DNA from: Azolla pinnata
Taxonomy: Eukaryota; Streptophyta; Polypodiopsida; Salviniales; Salviniaceae
Reading direction: 5' to 3'
Assembly: GCA_037176905.1 (NCBI GenBank)
Contig: JBBBWG010029032.1
Span: forward strand, 7,560 to 55,199
Length of the DNA: 47,640 nucleotides
Shown here: positions 16,901 through 28,404 of the stretch, in pieces
Numbering within the stretch: position 1 is the first letter of the stretch
Layout of the letters: each line of letters begins with the position of its first letter
The notes under the pieces: model-generated
The model's database searches: none
Told to the model about the DNA's origin: nothing
The model's input: the letters and a program-made list of their open reading frames with translations, nothing else
Program-made: the position numbers and the translations under genes

Positions 16901-17567
16901 GGTTATGTTTAGGAGAGTAAAGTTGATATTAGCCTTCGCATGAGGGGTGTTGTGTTATCGATGATGCAACATAGTTGCCACTGGCCTCGGCATATTTGGG
17001 GGACAAAGAAGGCTTCCTAGCATGGCAGATAAAGATTGCGACTCGTAAGGCATCTACCCATGATAGTTTTGAGTTTAATTTTGAAAACAAATAGTGATAG
17101 ATCTGTTCGCATGCTAGTGATAATAGCTGAACAATGATTAATATGGTCACATATGTGCGTCATCTTTATGGTATTATGAATATGACAACAATAAAATAAT
17201 TGACAGCTAGCTACATAGCATGCATATATCACAAACTCCTCTTTGAGATGTTCAGATGCGTCACTGAGCCATCTTCTTACTGTCTCTAATGTTTCTATTT
17301 ATATTTTTCAATGCACAGGTTCTGTTACTAGATGAACCCACAAGTGCATTGGATCCTGTTTCTACTGCTAACATAGAAGATGTCGTGATGAGCTTGAGCA
17401 GAAAAGGTTTGACGATTATCATCGTCTCCCATAGCCTCAAACAAATACAGAAAATTGCCTCCATCGTGTGCGTCTTAGTAAAAGGTGAAGTAGTGGAGAT
17501 TTCAAAGCCAAATGAGCTTGGTAGCTCAAATCATCCCTTGGTCAGACAATTCATTGAAGCTAGTTGA
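13403..17567 (+). CDS. STAR1: ABC transporter ATPase, STAR1/ABCI17-like
   Basis: Soluble nucleotide-binding subunit of a bacterial-type plant ABC transporter. In rice and Arabidopsis STAR1 pairs with the membrane subunit STAR2/ALS3 and is needed for aluminium tolerance; that role here is inferred from similarity. Exons 13403-13877, 16027-16214 and 17319-17567 join in frame to 303 residues. Visible motifs are Walker A GPSGSGKST (104-112), the Q-loop in MLFQLPALF (about 149-157), the signature LSVGQAQR (202-209, with Val in place of the usual Gly), Walker B VLLLDEPT (222-229), the D-loop SALD, and the H-loop His in IVSHS (about 259). The first 70 residues are acidic and low complexity (Gly/Asp, then Ser-Asn repeats); no clear transit peptide is seen. 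Intron 1 is 2,149 bp and repeat-filled. Confidence 0.92.
13889..13932. repeat. (GT)n microsatellite just after exon 1 donor
   Basis: Almost uninterrupted GT dinucleotides begin about 11 bp past the donor at 13878. They are complementary to the (CA)n tract at 13210-13238 in the presumed 5' UTR of the same gene. Confidence 0.95.
13970..15270. repeat. degenerate minisatellite filling STAR1 intron 1
   Basis: About 40 imperfect units of roughly 25-45 bp share a core of the form gatggc(g)atcgattccattttcaatc. The left part (13970-14200) uses a longer unit with tttcgatctctgttttc, the middle uses aatccctgtttttgatggtgaac, and the right part (14750-15260) uses caatctgattcgatggccatc. The consensus therefore drifts along the array. 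Some right-hand units hold the perfect 14-bp palindrome tcgatggccatcga (15024-15037 and 15057-15070). Open frames through it are a by-product of the repeat. Confidence 0.9.
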
Positions 17568-18814
17568 ATATCACGCCATCATTTTGTTAAATATTTCAGA
17601 ACATGATCTATTGATCGGTGATCCTTTACATAATTATGAAATATGTAAAATAATGTATCAGCATTGTGTATACGCAGACAGGCAAGGCACCAAGATTATG
17701 ATGTTACCTTGGGTATAAATAGTGAAGGGAATGATTGCACGTTTGCTTTGACATCTAATGTATTGTCATGGATGCTCCAATACTTTTGAATTGTCAAATT
17801 TGTTTGTACCTCTTAGACAGGGCATTAGAAGATTCCACAATTGCTGGGAAGTATACCCTTTTTATCAGTTGGTATATGGACACTAATTCTTTTCGGTTTC
17901 ATCAGATTTTGCCCTTGAATAGACTGTTTGTCTGTTCACAAAAAAGTTATTCCCAATTGATGAGGGGAATATCTTTGTTAGGCTCATTTATTGTCGTTGT
18001 GCAGAATCATGAACTTTAGCTTTATATTGACCATGCATGAAGAAAGCAATATCGTTTTGAACATAACTGACATGACCAGCCAATTCGGCCTATGCTTTCG
18101 GTGTCTTGTCTGCTCGTGAGGAGATATTTCTCGACTCCAATGGCAACTTCAAAGGATTTCCAGAATTACGAAAGAAGCGGACTTTTCAGGATTTATATAT
18201 GAAGCCCAGCATCATCAAGTAGATTCAGGACAAAGTTGAGAGTCCCATTGTTTGTGGCATGGTACCAATGGTGATAAGAAGCAAGAACTCACCGATTCCT
18301 TCAGTACCAGTTCTAACAATCATGTCTGTATTCCAAAGCCTTGGTTTTCAGTGCGATGCTTCAGTCATTGTTGCAGCCAGCAATTTGTTTAACATGTTTG
18401 AATACCATCTTCGAAATTTCCAGCTCTATTTCCTTCTGCATGACTATACACCAAGTAATTGTTGAATTATGAGGCCGTTAGTCGACGGAACTCTCGTGTT
18501 GTCACACATTCTCATTGAAATCTTCTGATCTACTGCAGCATGGTCAAGTTCATGCGTTTCTCTATCATAGAAGAGGGAGCTCCACCATTTAAAATTTCTT
18601 ACATGGCAGATCTCATTTCAACCCACTATATTGTACAATAGCTTGTGGTTGCTTTTGTGTTAGAAAAGAAGGGACCGACGCTGTTTAACACTCATCTCGT
18701 TGAAGTTGTCTGATACTCCTGGTTGATGCAATCCCTGAATTTCTTCTGCAAAGCAATTGTGATATCATCACTCCTTTAATCATCCTCCACCTGAAATCAT
18801 GTCCACCATTCAGC
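17568..18814. other. intergenic between ABC ATPase and first PPR gene
   Basis: No gene is recognised. I looked on the minus strand for a decayed E or DYW domain downstream of the PPR ORF and saw none. Two diverged direct copies about 185 bp apart are suggested (cattgaaatcttctgat near 18510 and cgttgaagttgtctgat near 18700). Confidence 0.5.
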
Positions 18815-21349
18815 TTATCTGATTGAGGCATTGGCCGTCACCGTATGAAATGCATCGCCACTTGCACATATATTTGCCATAATGCTGTAAGAAGTAGCAC
18901 AATTGGGATCCTTCAAAAGAATTTCATCAAAGCATCTCGAGCCCAATTCTGCCTTAATGAAGGTCTTGCAAGCACTTATCAAGGCTGTCCACAAGGCCAC
19001 AGAAGGAGGACAAGGTATGGTTTCGAAAAACTTTTCAGCTTCATGTAAACATCCCGATCTGGCCAGCAAATCTACCATACAATTATAATGATCGATAGAT
19101 GGTCTCATCCCATACTCTTCAACCATCATTGTAAAAAGATCTCTACCATTAGATACTAAGCTTGCTCGACTGCATGCAGTAAGGAGACAAGTGAATGTAA
19201 TGGCATCTGGCTTCACCCCTTGCTTTCGCATGTCCTTAAAGATTTGCATCGCCCTCTTACCATCATGATTCATGCCATAACCCTTTATTATTGTATTCCA
19301 AGAGATAACATCAGGGTTAGGTAGATTGCTAAAAGTCACCCATGCCTCTGATAGAGCTCCACACTTGGCGTACATGTCAACTAGTGTGTTTCCCACATAT
19401 AAGCCATGTTTAAGTCCTTTACATGTGATGTCAGCATGTATCCTGTGTCCCTTATCCAAAAATCCAACATTTGCACAAGCTCTCAATGTGGTTACAAACG
19501 TAACATCGTCGGGAGAAAGACCTGCTACTTTCATCTTCATGTACAGCACTAATGCTTCTTGATCGAATCCACATTCCACACAACCGGCAATAAGTGCATT
19601 CCATGAGGCAACATCTCGATCAGGAAGCTTTTCAAATACATTTCTAGCCTCTGTGAGGAATCCACTTCCAGTATACATATCTACCAAGGCACTACCAACA
19701 AAAGGATCACTTTCTAATCCCTTCCTTGAAACCTCTTTGTGTAAATCTCTACCCTTACTGATATCTTTTTGATTTGCACATGATTTCAGAACACATGCAT
19801 AGGTGACCCCATTAGGATTAATTCCGTCTGTTAGCATCTCATCCATGCATTGTATTATCACACTTTGGCAGATCCCTTGTTCTGCATAGCCAGCGACCAT
19901 AGCATTCCATGACATGACATCACGAAATAACAACTTTTTGAAGGAATTCTCAGCTTCGATAAGTGAGGCACATTTTGCATACATATCAACCAATGTGCTA
20001 CCAACGTAGAGATTCTTCTCAAATCCCTTTTGTTGGATTTTCTGGTGCACTGCACGACCCTTGTCTATGTTTCCTAGGTTAGCACATGCTTTCAATGTGG
20101 AGACAAAGGTAGTGGCATCATGAGCGACACCGCATAGCTCCATCTGGTCAAAACATTTTAATGCTTCTTGGAAAGGTCCATGCTCTGCGTATCCGGAAAG
20201 AAGGGCATTCCAAGAGACGACGTCGTGAGATGGCAATTGATTGAAGGCTTTTTGAGCATCTGACACTAAGCCGCACTTGGCATACATATCTACCACTGTA
20301 TTTCCAACAAAAGTATCTTTTTGCAATTCTGTTTCCAGGAGTTGCATGTGAAATTTGCATCCTTCTTGGGCATTACAAAGGTTAGAACACGCCCTCAACA
20401 CACAAACAAGTGTAAGAGCATCTGGCAAGATTCCTTCCAGATGCATCCAATTGAAACTTTCAAACACATCTTCACAAAACCCATTCTCCACAACAAACCC
20501 TCCAATCAGCGCATTCCAAGACACAACATCCCGTATCAACAGAGCACTGAAAACTACCCAAGCTTCCAATAGTGAACCAAATTTGCTATACATATCGATC
20601 AATGTATTCCCAATCAAAAGGTTACCTTCGAGAGACTTTTGAACTATCTCAATGTGTATTTCTTGACCCTTAATGATGGCTTTTAGTCCAATACAAGATT
20701 TCAATGCACAAACATAAGTAACAACATTGGGCGAGCAATCTCCAGTGGATTTAATTTGATCAAAGCAAAATAAAGCATCTTCATTGTGACCATGCTCAAC
20801 ATACCCCGTCATCAGCGCATTCCAAGAAACGACATCGTGAATAGGCATACTGTCAAAAACTAGTCTAGCCTCAGAAGGTGAGGAGAAATTAAAATACATA
20901 TGGATCAAAGTAGTGTTCACAAAAACATCACTTTGGAACCCCTCCCTTGCACTCTCAATGTGAAAACTTTTCCCTCTTTTCACATCTTTCAGCATCACGC
21001 AAGTTTTTAACAGAGCCACGAATGTGTGGCTACAAGGATGAACGCCACACTCTCGCATTTTTTCGTACATCAGAAAAATATGTTGTGTTTGCTCGAACTG
21101 AACACACGCACATATGAGTGATGTCCATGAATACACATTCTGATGGGGCTGACCTATCTTCTGAAACGCTCTTGCTGCCTCATGTAAGCATCCTTGTTGA
21201 GCGAACATCGGAACGACGTGATTCCCGACGCTTGGCTGTGTGTCCAACCCATTGGTGCATAAAAGGTAGTACATTTTCTTGGCGCTAGGAGCATCTCTGG
21301 TTTGTTTACATCTCTGCAATATGGAATCTATGCACGGAAGCTCGATCAT
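18815..21349 (-). CDS. PLS-class PPR protein ending within E1 (844 aa)
   Basis: Sequence-specific organellar RNA-binding protein of the PLS class, whose members usually specify RNA editing sites. One intronless ORF encodes about seven P-L-S triplets. Repeated hallmarks are DVVSWNALMTGY, RDVVSWNALIGGF, FVGNTVVDMYAKCGL and VTYACVLKSCANQ. The last repeats lead to a normal pre-E region (HYNCMVDLLARSG, ALWTALISACKT). The first part of an E1-like motif follows (SYSIMANICASG) and the protein then stops, with no E2, E+ or DYW domain. Starting at 21349 gives no obvious presequence: MIELPCIDSIL leads straight into helical repeats, so an upstream exon or unrecognised targeting signal is possible. The ORF is intact and is likely an active gene that would need a deaminase in trans if it acts in editing. 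Confidence 0.9.
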   Translation of the reverse strand: MIELPCIDSILQRCKQTRDAPSAKKMYYLLCTNGLDTQPSVGNHVVPMFAQQGCLHEAARAFQKIGQPHQNVYSWTSLICACVQFEQTQHIFLMYEKMRECGVHPCSHTFVALLKTCVMLKDVKRGKSFHIESAREGFQSDVFVNTTLIHMYFNFSSPSEARLVFDSMPIHDVVSWNALMTGYVEHGHNEDALFCFDQIKSTGDCSPNVVTYVCALKSCIGLKAIIKGQEIHIEIVQKSLEGNLLIGNTLIDMYSKFGSLLEAWVVFSALLIRDVVSWNALIGGFVVENGFCEDVFESFNWMHLEGILPDALTLVCVLRACSNLCNAQEGCKFHMQLLETELQKDTFVGNTVVDMYAKCGLVSDAQKAFNQLPSHDVVSWNALLSGYAEHGPFQEALKCFDQMELCGVAHDATTFVSTLKACANLGNIDKGRAVHQKIQQKGFEKNLYVGSTLVDMYAKCASLIEAENSFKKLLFRDVMSWNAMVAGYAEQGICQSVIIQCMDEMLTDGINPNGVTYACVLKSCANQKDISKGRDLHKEVSRKGLESDPFVGSALVDMYTGSGFLTEARNVFEKLPDRDVASWNALIAGCVECGFDQEALVLYMKMKVAGLSPDDVTFVTTLRACANVGFLDKGHRIHADITCKGLKHGLYVGNTLVDMYAKCGALSEAWVTFSNLPNPDVISWNTIIKGYGMNHDGKRAMQIFKDMRKQGVKPDAITFTCLLTACSRASLVSNGRDLFTMMVEEYGMRPSIDHYNCMVDLLARSGCLHEAEKFFETIPCPPSVALWTALISACKTFIKAELGSRCFDEILLKDPNCATSYSIMANICASGDAFHTVTANASIR

Positions 21350-22091
21350 CTAAGTGCATACATGAAAAAGCAAGGCGAGATGGGCATTACCTTGTCTCTC
21401 GGATTGCTGTGAGGAGGGGAGAGGAGGGCTGAGGAGGTTTTTGTAGCACTGTTGGGAGGTCGTGAATTCGCTGCTCCAAACTGTCAAGCAGCTCCCATGA
21501 AAATGAAAATGTTGGGATTTGAGAGAATTGAAAACCATTGAAATAGCCCACAAATGTAAGAACAACTTGTATGTGCAAGTCTTGTCTCCAAATTAGGTGC
21601 AAATTAGAATGTTAAGGATTCCGAACCCACGCCGCTTGAAGGCCTAATCCGAGAGCTTGTACAAAATTGCGTAATCGCATCCGGATTAGCGTGAATCCGT
21701 TGGCAATTGCTGCCATCTAGCTTTCTGATTCGATCCCCTGCCTCGAGGAAGAACAATCCCAACCGTTACACTTCCAGAGAGGCCACACGCTTGATGGTTA
21801 AGACTCTGGTGTCATAGCGAAATCGATGTATGCCACTAGAGTGCTTAATCCTACGCACGAGTGCACGCCTCGAACATGATGATGATCGTTGATTGCGCAC
21901 GCTTAGTATCCCCGACTATCGAGCGGCTTTTTGTCGGTTTGGGTTCCGAATTCGGAGAATCGGGCATCGGAAAGAGCATTAGGATGGGTTTCGATTTGGA
22001 ATGTTGAGAATCAAAGAGGCTCCAAATGCATGTGATGATGATGATGAGGAGGAGGAGGAGGAGGAGGATGATGATGAAAACAGAGTAGCAG
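21350..22091. promoter_or_regulatory. divergent upstream region of PPR (-) and RH1 helicase (+)
   Basis: About 0.85 kb lies between the PPR start (21349) and the helicase start (22206). It must hold both promoters. A (GAGGAG)/(GATGAT) tract lies at 22029-22078. No motif was assigned. Confidence 0.45.
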
Positions 22092-22102
22092 GAGAAACAG
22101 AG

Positions 22103-22265
22103 ATGGCAAGACGGGCTCTAAGTGGAAGAAGTGGAGGCAGGGGAAGAGGAAAACAGAGCACGAGGTCTTAGCAGAGAAACAGAGGCATTGACAGATAGCA
22201 GAGAGATGGCAAAACGGGCTCTAGTGGAAGAAGAAGTGGAGGCAGGGGAAGAGGAATCAATTGAA
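22103..22265 (+). repeat. tandem duplication covering the RH1 start codon
   Basis: The segment beginning atggca(a)gacgggctct at 22103 is repeated at 22206, an offset of 103 bp, and both copies run into ggaggcaggggaagagga. The upstream copy has an ATG in another frame that stops after about 23 codons (tag at about 22169-22171), making an upstream ORF. The downstream ATG opens the helicase frame. Confidence 0.85.
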
Positions 22266-25200
22266 GAAGAGGAAGAAGAGGAGGAGGAGGAGGAGGAGGA
22301 GGAGGAGGAGGAGGAAACTCTAATTGTTTCTCCTCCTCATTCTTCTTCAGCTGAAGGAGAGAATCCAGCTGCCTCTCCCGTTCCTCCTCCTCCTCCTCCT
22401 CCCCCTCTTCATGCCCCTGCAGAGCAAGGAGTCCGAGGTGTCCCCACTCGTGCACCATCGTTGCCTTCTTTGCCATGGATGCGGAACCCTGTCGACGTCC
22501 ACTCCTTCCCGACCCTACCCCTTGAACGTGTCCCTGGATTGGACCCCAGGTATTCCATGTGCATGGCTGCTCAAATTTTACATCTTTCTGTGATTTCGAA
22601 TGGAAAATTTCAGGTACTCCTTTGGCAGTTCAAAGCCGAGTACTACTTGTTTCAGTTTTGATTCGAAATTGCCGGTCATCATCCATGTTGTTTTTCTTGT
22701 AGAGGACTGTATGAATGATTGATGCCACCTAGGAACATGCAAAACTGTTGTTTTTATGTTGAAGGAGTGGCAACTCTGGTGATGCTGTGAAGGATAATTC
22801 TGTAACGGTGATGTTTTTGCTGGAACACCATATTCTTTAGCAGTTTATTCATGTTGTAGTGGTAAAAATAGAAACTCCTCATTCACCAAGTTTCTCAAGG
22901 GAGTATTACTCTAATTTTCTCACATTTTTCATGCTACATCATGCAGATATGCTTGAAAAGAAACGTTTGCTGGCTAATCAAGAAAATGTCCCATTCTCTA
23001 TAGGCTTGTAAGTACTTAGGAATTGGTTCTGTTCTCTTGCAGACTCATTACAACACTCCATAAAAGTGGGATCGAAAGTCTCTTTCCTGTCCAAGTGGCA
23101 GTCTGGAAGCAAACGATTGGACCAGGTGGAGGGGAGAGAGACTTATGCATATGCTCGCCTACAGGGAGTGGAAAAACATTGGCATACTCTTTACCAATCG
23201 TGCAGGTGCTATCATCACGTGTTGTAAGAAGGTTACGTGCCCTTATTGTTCTTCCGACACGTGATCTGGCAATTCAGGTTTATATTTCTACCACATACAA
23301 ACAAATCGAATAGCTTTTGATCACTTTTATGGCTTTGTTGGTTTGATTCTATTTAGCATTTCTGTAAAGCTTTAATGCATTATATTTTATTTTGAGATAT
23401 TGTATGTGTGAAAAAGGTTAAGGGAGTGCTAGACGGTATTGCCTCAGCAGTGGGTTTGGATGTTGGTTTAGCCATTGGACAAACACAAATGGCCACTGAA
23501 GCTGCGGAGCTTGTAAGAGCACGCAAAAAATGTGTCGATAGTTTCAGTCAAGCAGAAGCTGATTTGCTAGATTCTCCTGAGAGTTGTGTGGATATTCTTG
23601 TGGCAACTCCAGGACGACTAATGGATCACATCTCAAGCACAAAAGGATTCACTCTAGAACATTTGAGATATCTTGTAAGAAATATTGTTTTATTCTTCTA
23701 CTTCTTGTAAAATATCCTGTTTAATGTTTAGAATTGAAATAAAGAACACGAATTTGTCTTATTTTAGTCAGTCATGGATACTAGTTATTCACGAGAGCAA
23801 GAGCATGGATCACTTACACATGTAATGCAGCTAAAGGAATGTTTCTCATGAGTAGGACATTCATGAATCTGAATAAGCATGAATTCGTATAATAGGTTAG
23901 TTAGATGTTCCCCCACAGGCTTTAGGTAATCATGAATCTGTTTGAGTATCCTTACCTTAGTCATGCAGTATAGAACAAAGATTCTGCAGAAATGGGGAAT
24001 ACTTTCAGCCGTATCTTACCTTAACTCAGTATGCGTCCCTAGCTAAGTCTTTCTGAAGGAACCCTTCAATTGTTGGGCCATTGAATTCTCACTAAGGTTT
24101 GTGTTACTGAAAACTTAGGCTGACACTCAATCCCCTATTGTGTATCTATCTATCTCTTCTCTCTGGTGCCTGTACTTAATGTGGTGTAGGTTATGATTCT
24201 TTTCGACAATCTTCAAACTACTGAGACTGTGTGTCTGTGATGACCTTCAGCACATTCATCTTAGCCTCCATAAGTGCATGCATTAAAAATATTTTCAGTA
24301 TACTTAAAAATATTGCTTAGAGGAAAATGAGCAGGTACAATGTATTATCTCATATTCCCCGGTCTTTGTCTTACCAGGTAATTGATGAGACTGACAGGCT
24401 TCTGAGGCAAGCTTATCAAGATTGGTTGCCAAATACTTTAGATAGAATAAATGCAGAAGGTCAATTTACAGATACATTTTTGAAGTAAGTTTCAATCAAG
24501 TCGTAGCATACAATATTTATATGATAAAATGCTCCTAAGTCTGAGTATTGACTTTGACTGGTAAACATTCACCATACCTATAGAGGACTTGAAAGGGGTT
24601 TTAGTGGGACTAATCATCATCGGGCCATGAAGATGGTTTTGTCGGCAACTTTGACAAGGGATCCAGCTAAAATATCACAAATCAAGTTGTGCTATCCAGT
24701 ATTTATATCTGATACTGCTGAAGCTAAACGATACCAATTACCGTCACAATTGCAGTCATATAAATTGGTATTACTATTCATCTCTGTTCAGTCTCCTAAT
24801 CCATTATGACCTTTTAAGAATATGTTTGTGTGTATGTATATATATCTATCTTTAATTTCTGTCTCTATAATTTAAACCCACTTATGGTTGACGATTTATA
24901 TTTTCCTTGTGCCAATTCATTGTCTTTTATAAATGATCTTGAGTTGGCATTTTCAATTATCCAATGTGGCCCACTGTTTTGTTCAACATGGATTTTACTT
25001 CTGAGGGCGTGATTTCTATTTGTAATAGAAAAATGCAGCTGTCCAAATAAAGAGACAAACTTTCTGCCTTCAATGAGCCTGAAATCTGTGTTAGACAGTG
25101 TTAATGAAACTTTTACTTGTTTTTCGTTCAGGTTACCGATGCTAATATGAAGCCATTGCAGCTAATAGCTCTTCTACAACGTTTAACGAATGAGAAAACC

Positions 25201-26739
25201 ATTATATTCACTGCATCAATCATTTCAACACACCGTTTGTTTTTGCTTTTGAATTGTTTCGAAAGTCTGTCTGTAAAGGTTGTTGAGTATTCAAGTCTTC
25301 AGCATCAACAGGATAGAAGGTATATCTTATTGCTGTTTTTAGACAATATGAGCAGATTTCATGTTACTGAATATACCATGTTACTGAATATTCTAGTACG
25401 TTAAAGAATATACCATGTTACTGAATATTCTAGTACGTTGATGATCTATCATCGGAGTTGCATAGCTAAAAGTTAGATCATACTCATAATGATGTACAAT
25501 CATGTAAGTATTGAGATGTATCTCGTTTTATGTACTTGTTCTTAGTTCAGCCGGAATATTTTATAAGGGTCTTTTAGAAATTATAAAACGTGTTCTTTTG
25601 TTTATCCGTTCAAGTTTTTCTGTATTATGCCGCATGACAATCACTTGTAAGCAGTGTAGTTGCTGTGATGTACATATTTCACTGCTGTTATACACATATT
25701 TAAATGCTAGTTTTTCCATAAAAGAAAAGAAACGTTGTCTGTAAACTGTATGAACTCTATTTCTGTTTCTGCATGCGAAAGCTAATTCATAATTCAATTT
25801 ATACAGTAATGCGCTGAAGGCTTTTAGGAAAGGAGATGCCCAAGTGCTTGTGGCATCTGATGCTATGACTCGTGGGATGGATGTAGAAGGTGTTATGAAT
25901 GTCATAAATTATGATGTGCCAGTTTATGCAAAGACATATGTCCATCGTGTTGGCCGAACTGCTCGTGCTGGAAAATCAGGATCATCTTATACATTGCTTC
26001 GCAAGGAAGAGGTATGAAGGATTCAATCACATCTTGATCAAATTCATGCGAGAAACAAATCTTATTTCACTTTTGTTATGTTTTGTTCTGTTCTTAAAAG
26101 GTCAGACATTTTAAAGAGATGCTGGTTAAAGTGGAAAACAGTAAGTGTAAGACATTGAAATTGGCCGCATCGACAATAGAAGAACTATATCCTTCATATC
26201 TTAAAGGTCAGTTTGTGCATTTATTTTTTCACTATCAATATTTAACATTATATCTTCTTCAGCCCAGAGAATGTCTTTAAAATGTCTGCTTGTATATTAC
26301 ATCGCATGGCTGTGCATGCGCACCCCTAGTGCACTACCTACTGCTATCTTAGGATGTTATTATCAGTCTAATCCTGACATGAATTCTTCTAAGAAATATC
26401 CTCTTTTAACATTAATTAATATGTGACTGTTACCCAAAATGTGGAAAGAAACAGCCAAAGTGATTGCAGAATTTTCAAAGAATGGTGATGAGGTGGGATT
26501 ATCGAACTTATGTACTGATTTGTTTCTGCTATACGTGTGTTACACTCATATCCCAGACATGTCCCACCTCCCCAAAACACATTTTCGCCCTCAAGTCGTT
26601 TTTGTGTTGTATTTTTGTAGTGCTCCTTTATTCTTTACATTGCCCACACCTAGTGTAATCTAAAACATTTCTTTCCAACGTTTCAGGATTAGAAAAACTG
26701 AAAGAAGCAACAGCACTAGAGGCTGCTGTAAGTTCGTGA
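22206..26739 (+). CDS. RH1: DEAD-box ATP-dependent RNA helicase, plant RH1 type (DDX51/Dbp6-like)
   Basis: RNA-dependent ATPase/helicase; its DDX51/Dbp6 relatives act in large-subunit rRNA processing in the nucleolus, and that role is inferred here. Nine exons join in frame to 559 residues: 22206-22549, 23043-23277, 23417-23674, 24378-24484, 24584-24767, 25132-25319, 25807-26011, 26101-26206 and 26687-26739. Motifs in order: SLFPVQVAVWK, motif I SPTGSGKT (about 153-160), Ia PTRDLAIQ, Ib TPGRLMDH (about 257-264), II DETD (about 282-285, Thr for Ala as I recall from plant RH1), III SAT, IV IIFTAS, V SDAMTRGMDVEG and VI HRVGRTARAG. The N-terminus has an 18-residue Glu run and a Pro run before PWMRNPVDV, where similarity to RH1 begins. 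The first in-frame ATG is 22206, inside a tandem duplication. Confidence 0.93.
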
Positions 26740-28404
26740 AATAAAGGCTGTATTGTATAATGCTCTCATAAGGATCGGCCAAGTGAGGATCAAAATTTTG
26801 GTGAGTTTTCATCTTGACAGCCGCTATCAATTTGATATATTCACCTGTATTTTTATGAATGTATGTAGTGTTTTTGCAGAATTGTGTCAGAGTTTTCATT
26901 TCAACAGCCATTAACGACTTGATATACTCAGAATGGTTCCAGAATTCGACTTGTCATTATCAAAAGAAGGGGAGAAAAGATGTTATCATAGAAACAGGTT
27001 TCTGAGGTATTTGCAAGGCTCTGAAAGTGTCCTGGACGGATGATTGGCAACAGAACATTCATTTTATACTTTTTGACCTGTGTTAACGGCAGCGGGCAAT
27101 GTAATAAAAGAAAAGAACTAGATTTAGGATTTTTTCAGGTCGTTTAGTGGAAGAAGCATAAATTGTTGAAAAGCTCAGTAATGTTGGCTAGCAGCATTTT
27201 CTTTTGAAGATTCTAACTGAGATATAGCTTGATTGTAACATATTTGAACTTCCGAATATTTCACATTGATGTATGAGGTGTGTGATTGATGATGAGAAGG
27301 AAACTAACTGCATACAACTGTTACCGTAAGTGATGAGTGATAGCGTGACTTTCTTACCATGCAGGTCATAAACTGAATCCAAGCTAAAAAGAGTGGATGA
27401 TGACCAGCTCCATGTCCTCTTGCTAGCCATAGAAGTAAGGTAGTGCAGCCATGTCTGGAATTAAGCAAGCTGATTGGAAAAGCACTACTTTCAGAGTTGT
27501 ATGTGACTGTGGAGGTCCAAAAAGGAAGGGAAAGAAGAAATTTTGACTACTTGGCATGAAAAAGGATTATGATAATGGAAAGTGTTTAAAGTTAACTGAA
27601 AGCTGAGCCCTGTAATTATGTAGGGGTGGTTAGGTTAGGGCTTACAAGACACGTCTTCCAACTCTGTTGTTTCAAAGAAGAATTCAAGCAACAGAATAAA
27701 GCAAAATAGTAAAAGCAAGGATTTCAAAAGAGTTGAGGCTAAGCATGATGAACCCATCCAACTAAAAAGCTTGTGGAATCTTAACTTTAGTGGCATTATC
27801 AAGCTTTCCGATTGAGGAATTAAATGACAGCAAAAGCAAGCTCGACACAGACTGTTCCCCCAAAGTTAAATTTAATCTGCTTTTGGACTGGCATGTGAAT
27901 CGTTCTATGAGTGGGGTCCATCCATTAGAATAGAAGTCCTAATGGGTTCTGTTTTACTTCAAAGCTCGCCCAATGAGAATCATGCATCTAGAGCAAACTT
28001 TGGGTTAAAGATTCATATTTCTCACATCAATGAATTACACCGTAGCCATGGCATGCTTCGCATTTACAGAAAATAGTCTGACCCACATTGTAATTTGCTG
28101 TCCAAATAGCACTGAATGGTGAATCGGTACAACAATTCTTCCTATCATGATGTTATTCAATAAGAACCTCATGTTCTGAATGCAGTTTTGAACCAATACT
28201 GGCAACACAACTCTACTATACAGACTTGCAGCTTCTGGTCCACAAATGGTGAATCTGTACACTCACTATCCTTCTAGCATGATCTTATCCGATAGGAGCT
28301 AAACACATTTGATTTGTTTGCGAGGCGATTGAACCAATGCTAGTAAGGAAGACTATGATACAAAGTTGCAACTTCTGGGTGGACTTTGTTCCAGAATGTG
28401 TTTT
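26740..28404. other. intergenic between RH1 helicase and second PPR gene (convergent)
   Basis: No gene is recognised; it is the 3' flank of both neighbours. A diverged direct duplication lies at about 28111-28385. The copies start aatggtgaatc at about 28115 and 28245 (period about 130 bp) and both end near ttgca(g/a)cttctgg. Confidence 0.55.

Noticed and set aside
17568..18814. Possible decayed E/DYW domain downstream of the first PPR ORF
   Set aside because: Reading the minus strand in all frames showed no HAE, CxxCH or CSCG remnants.
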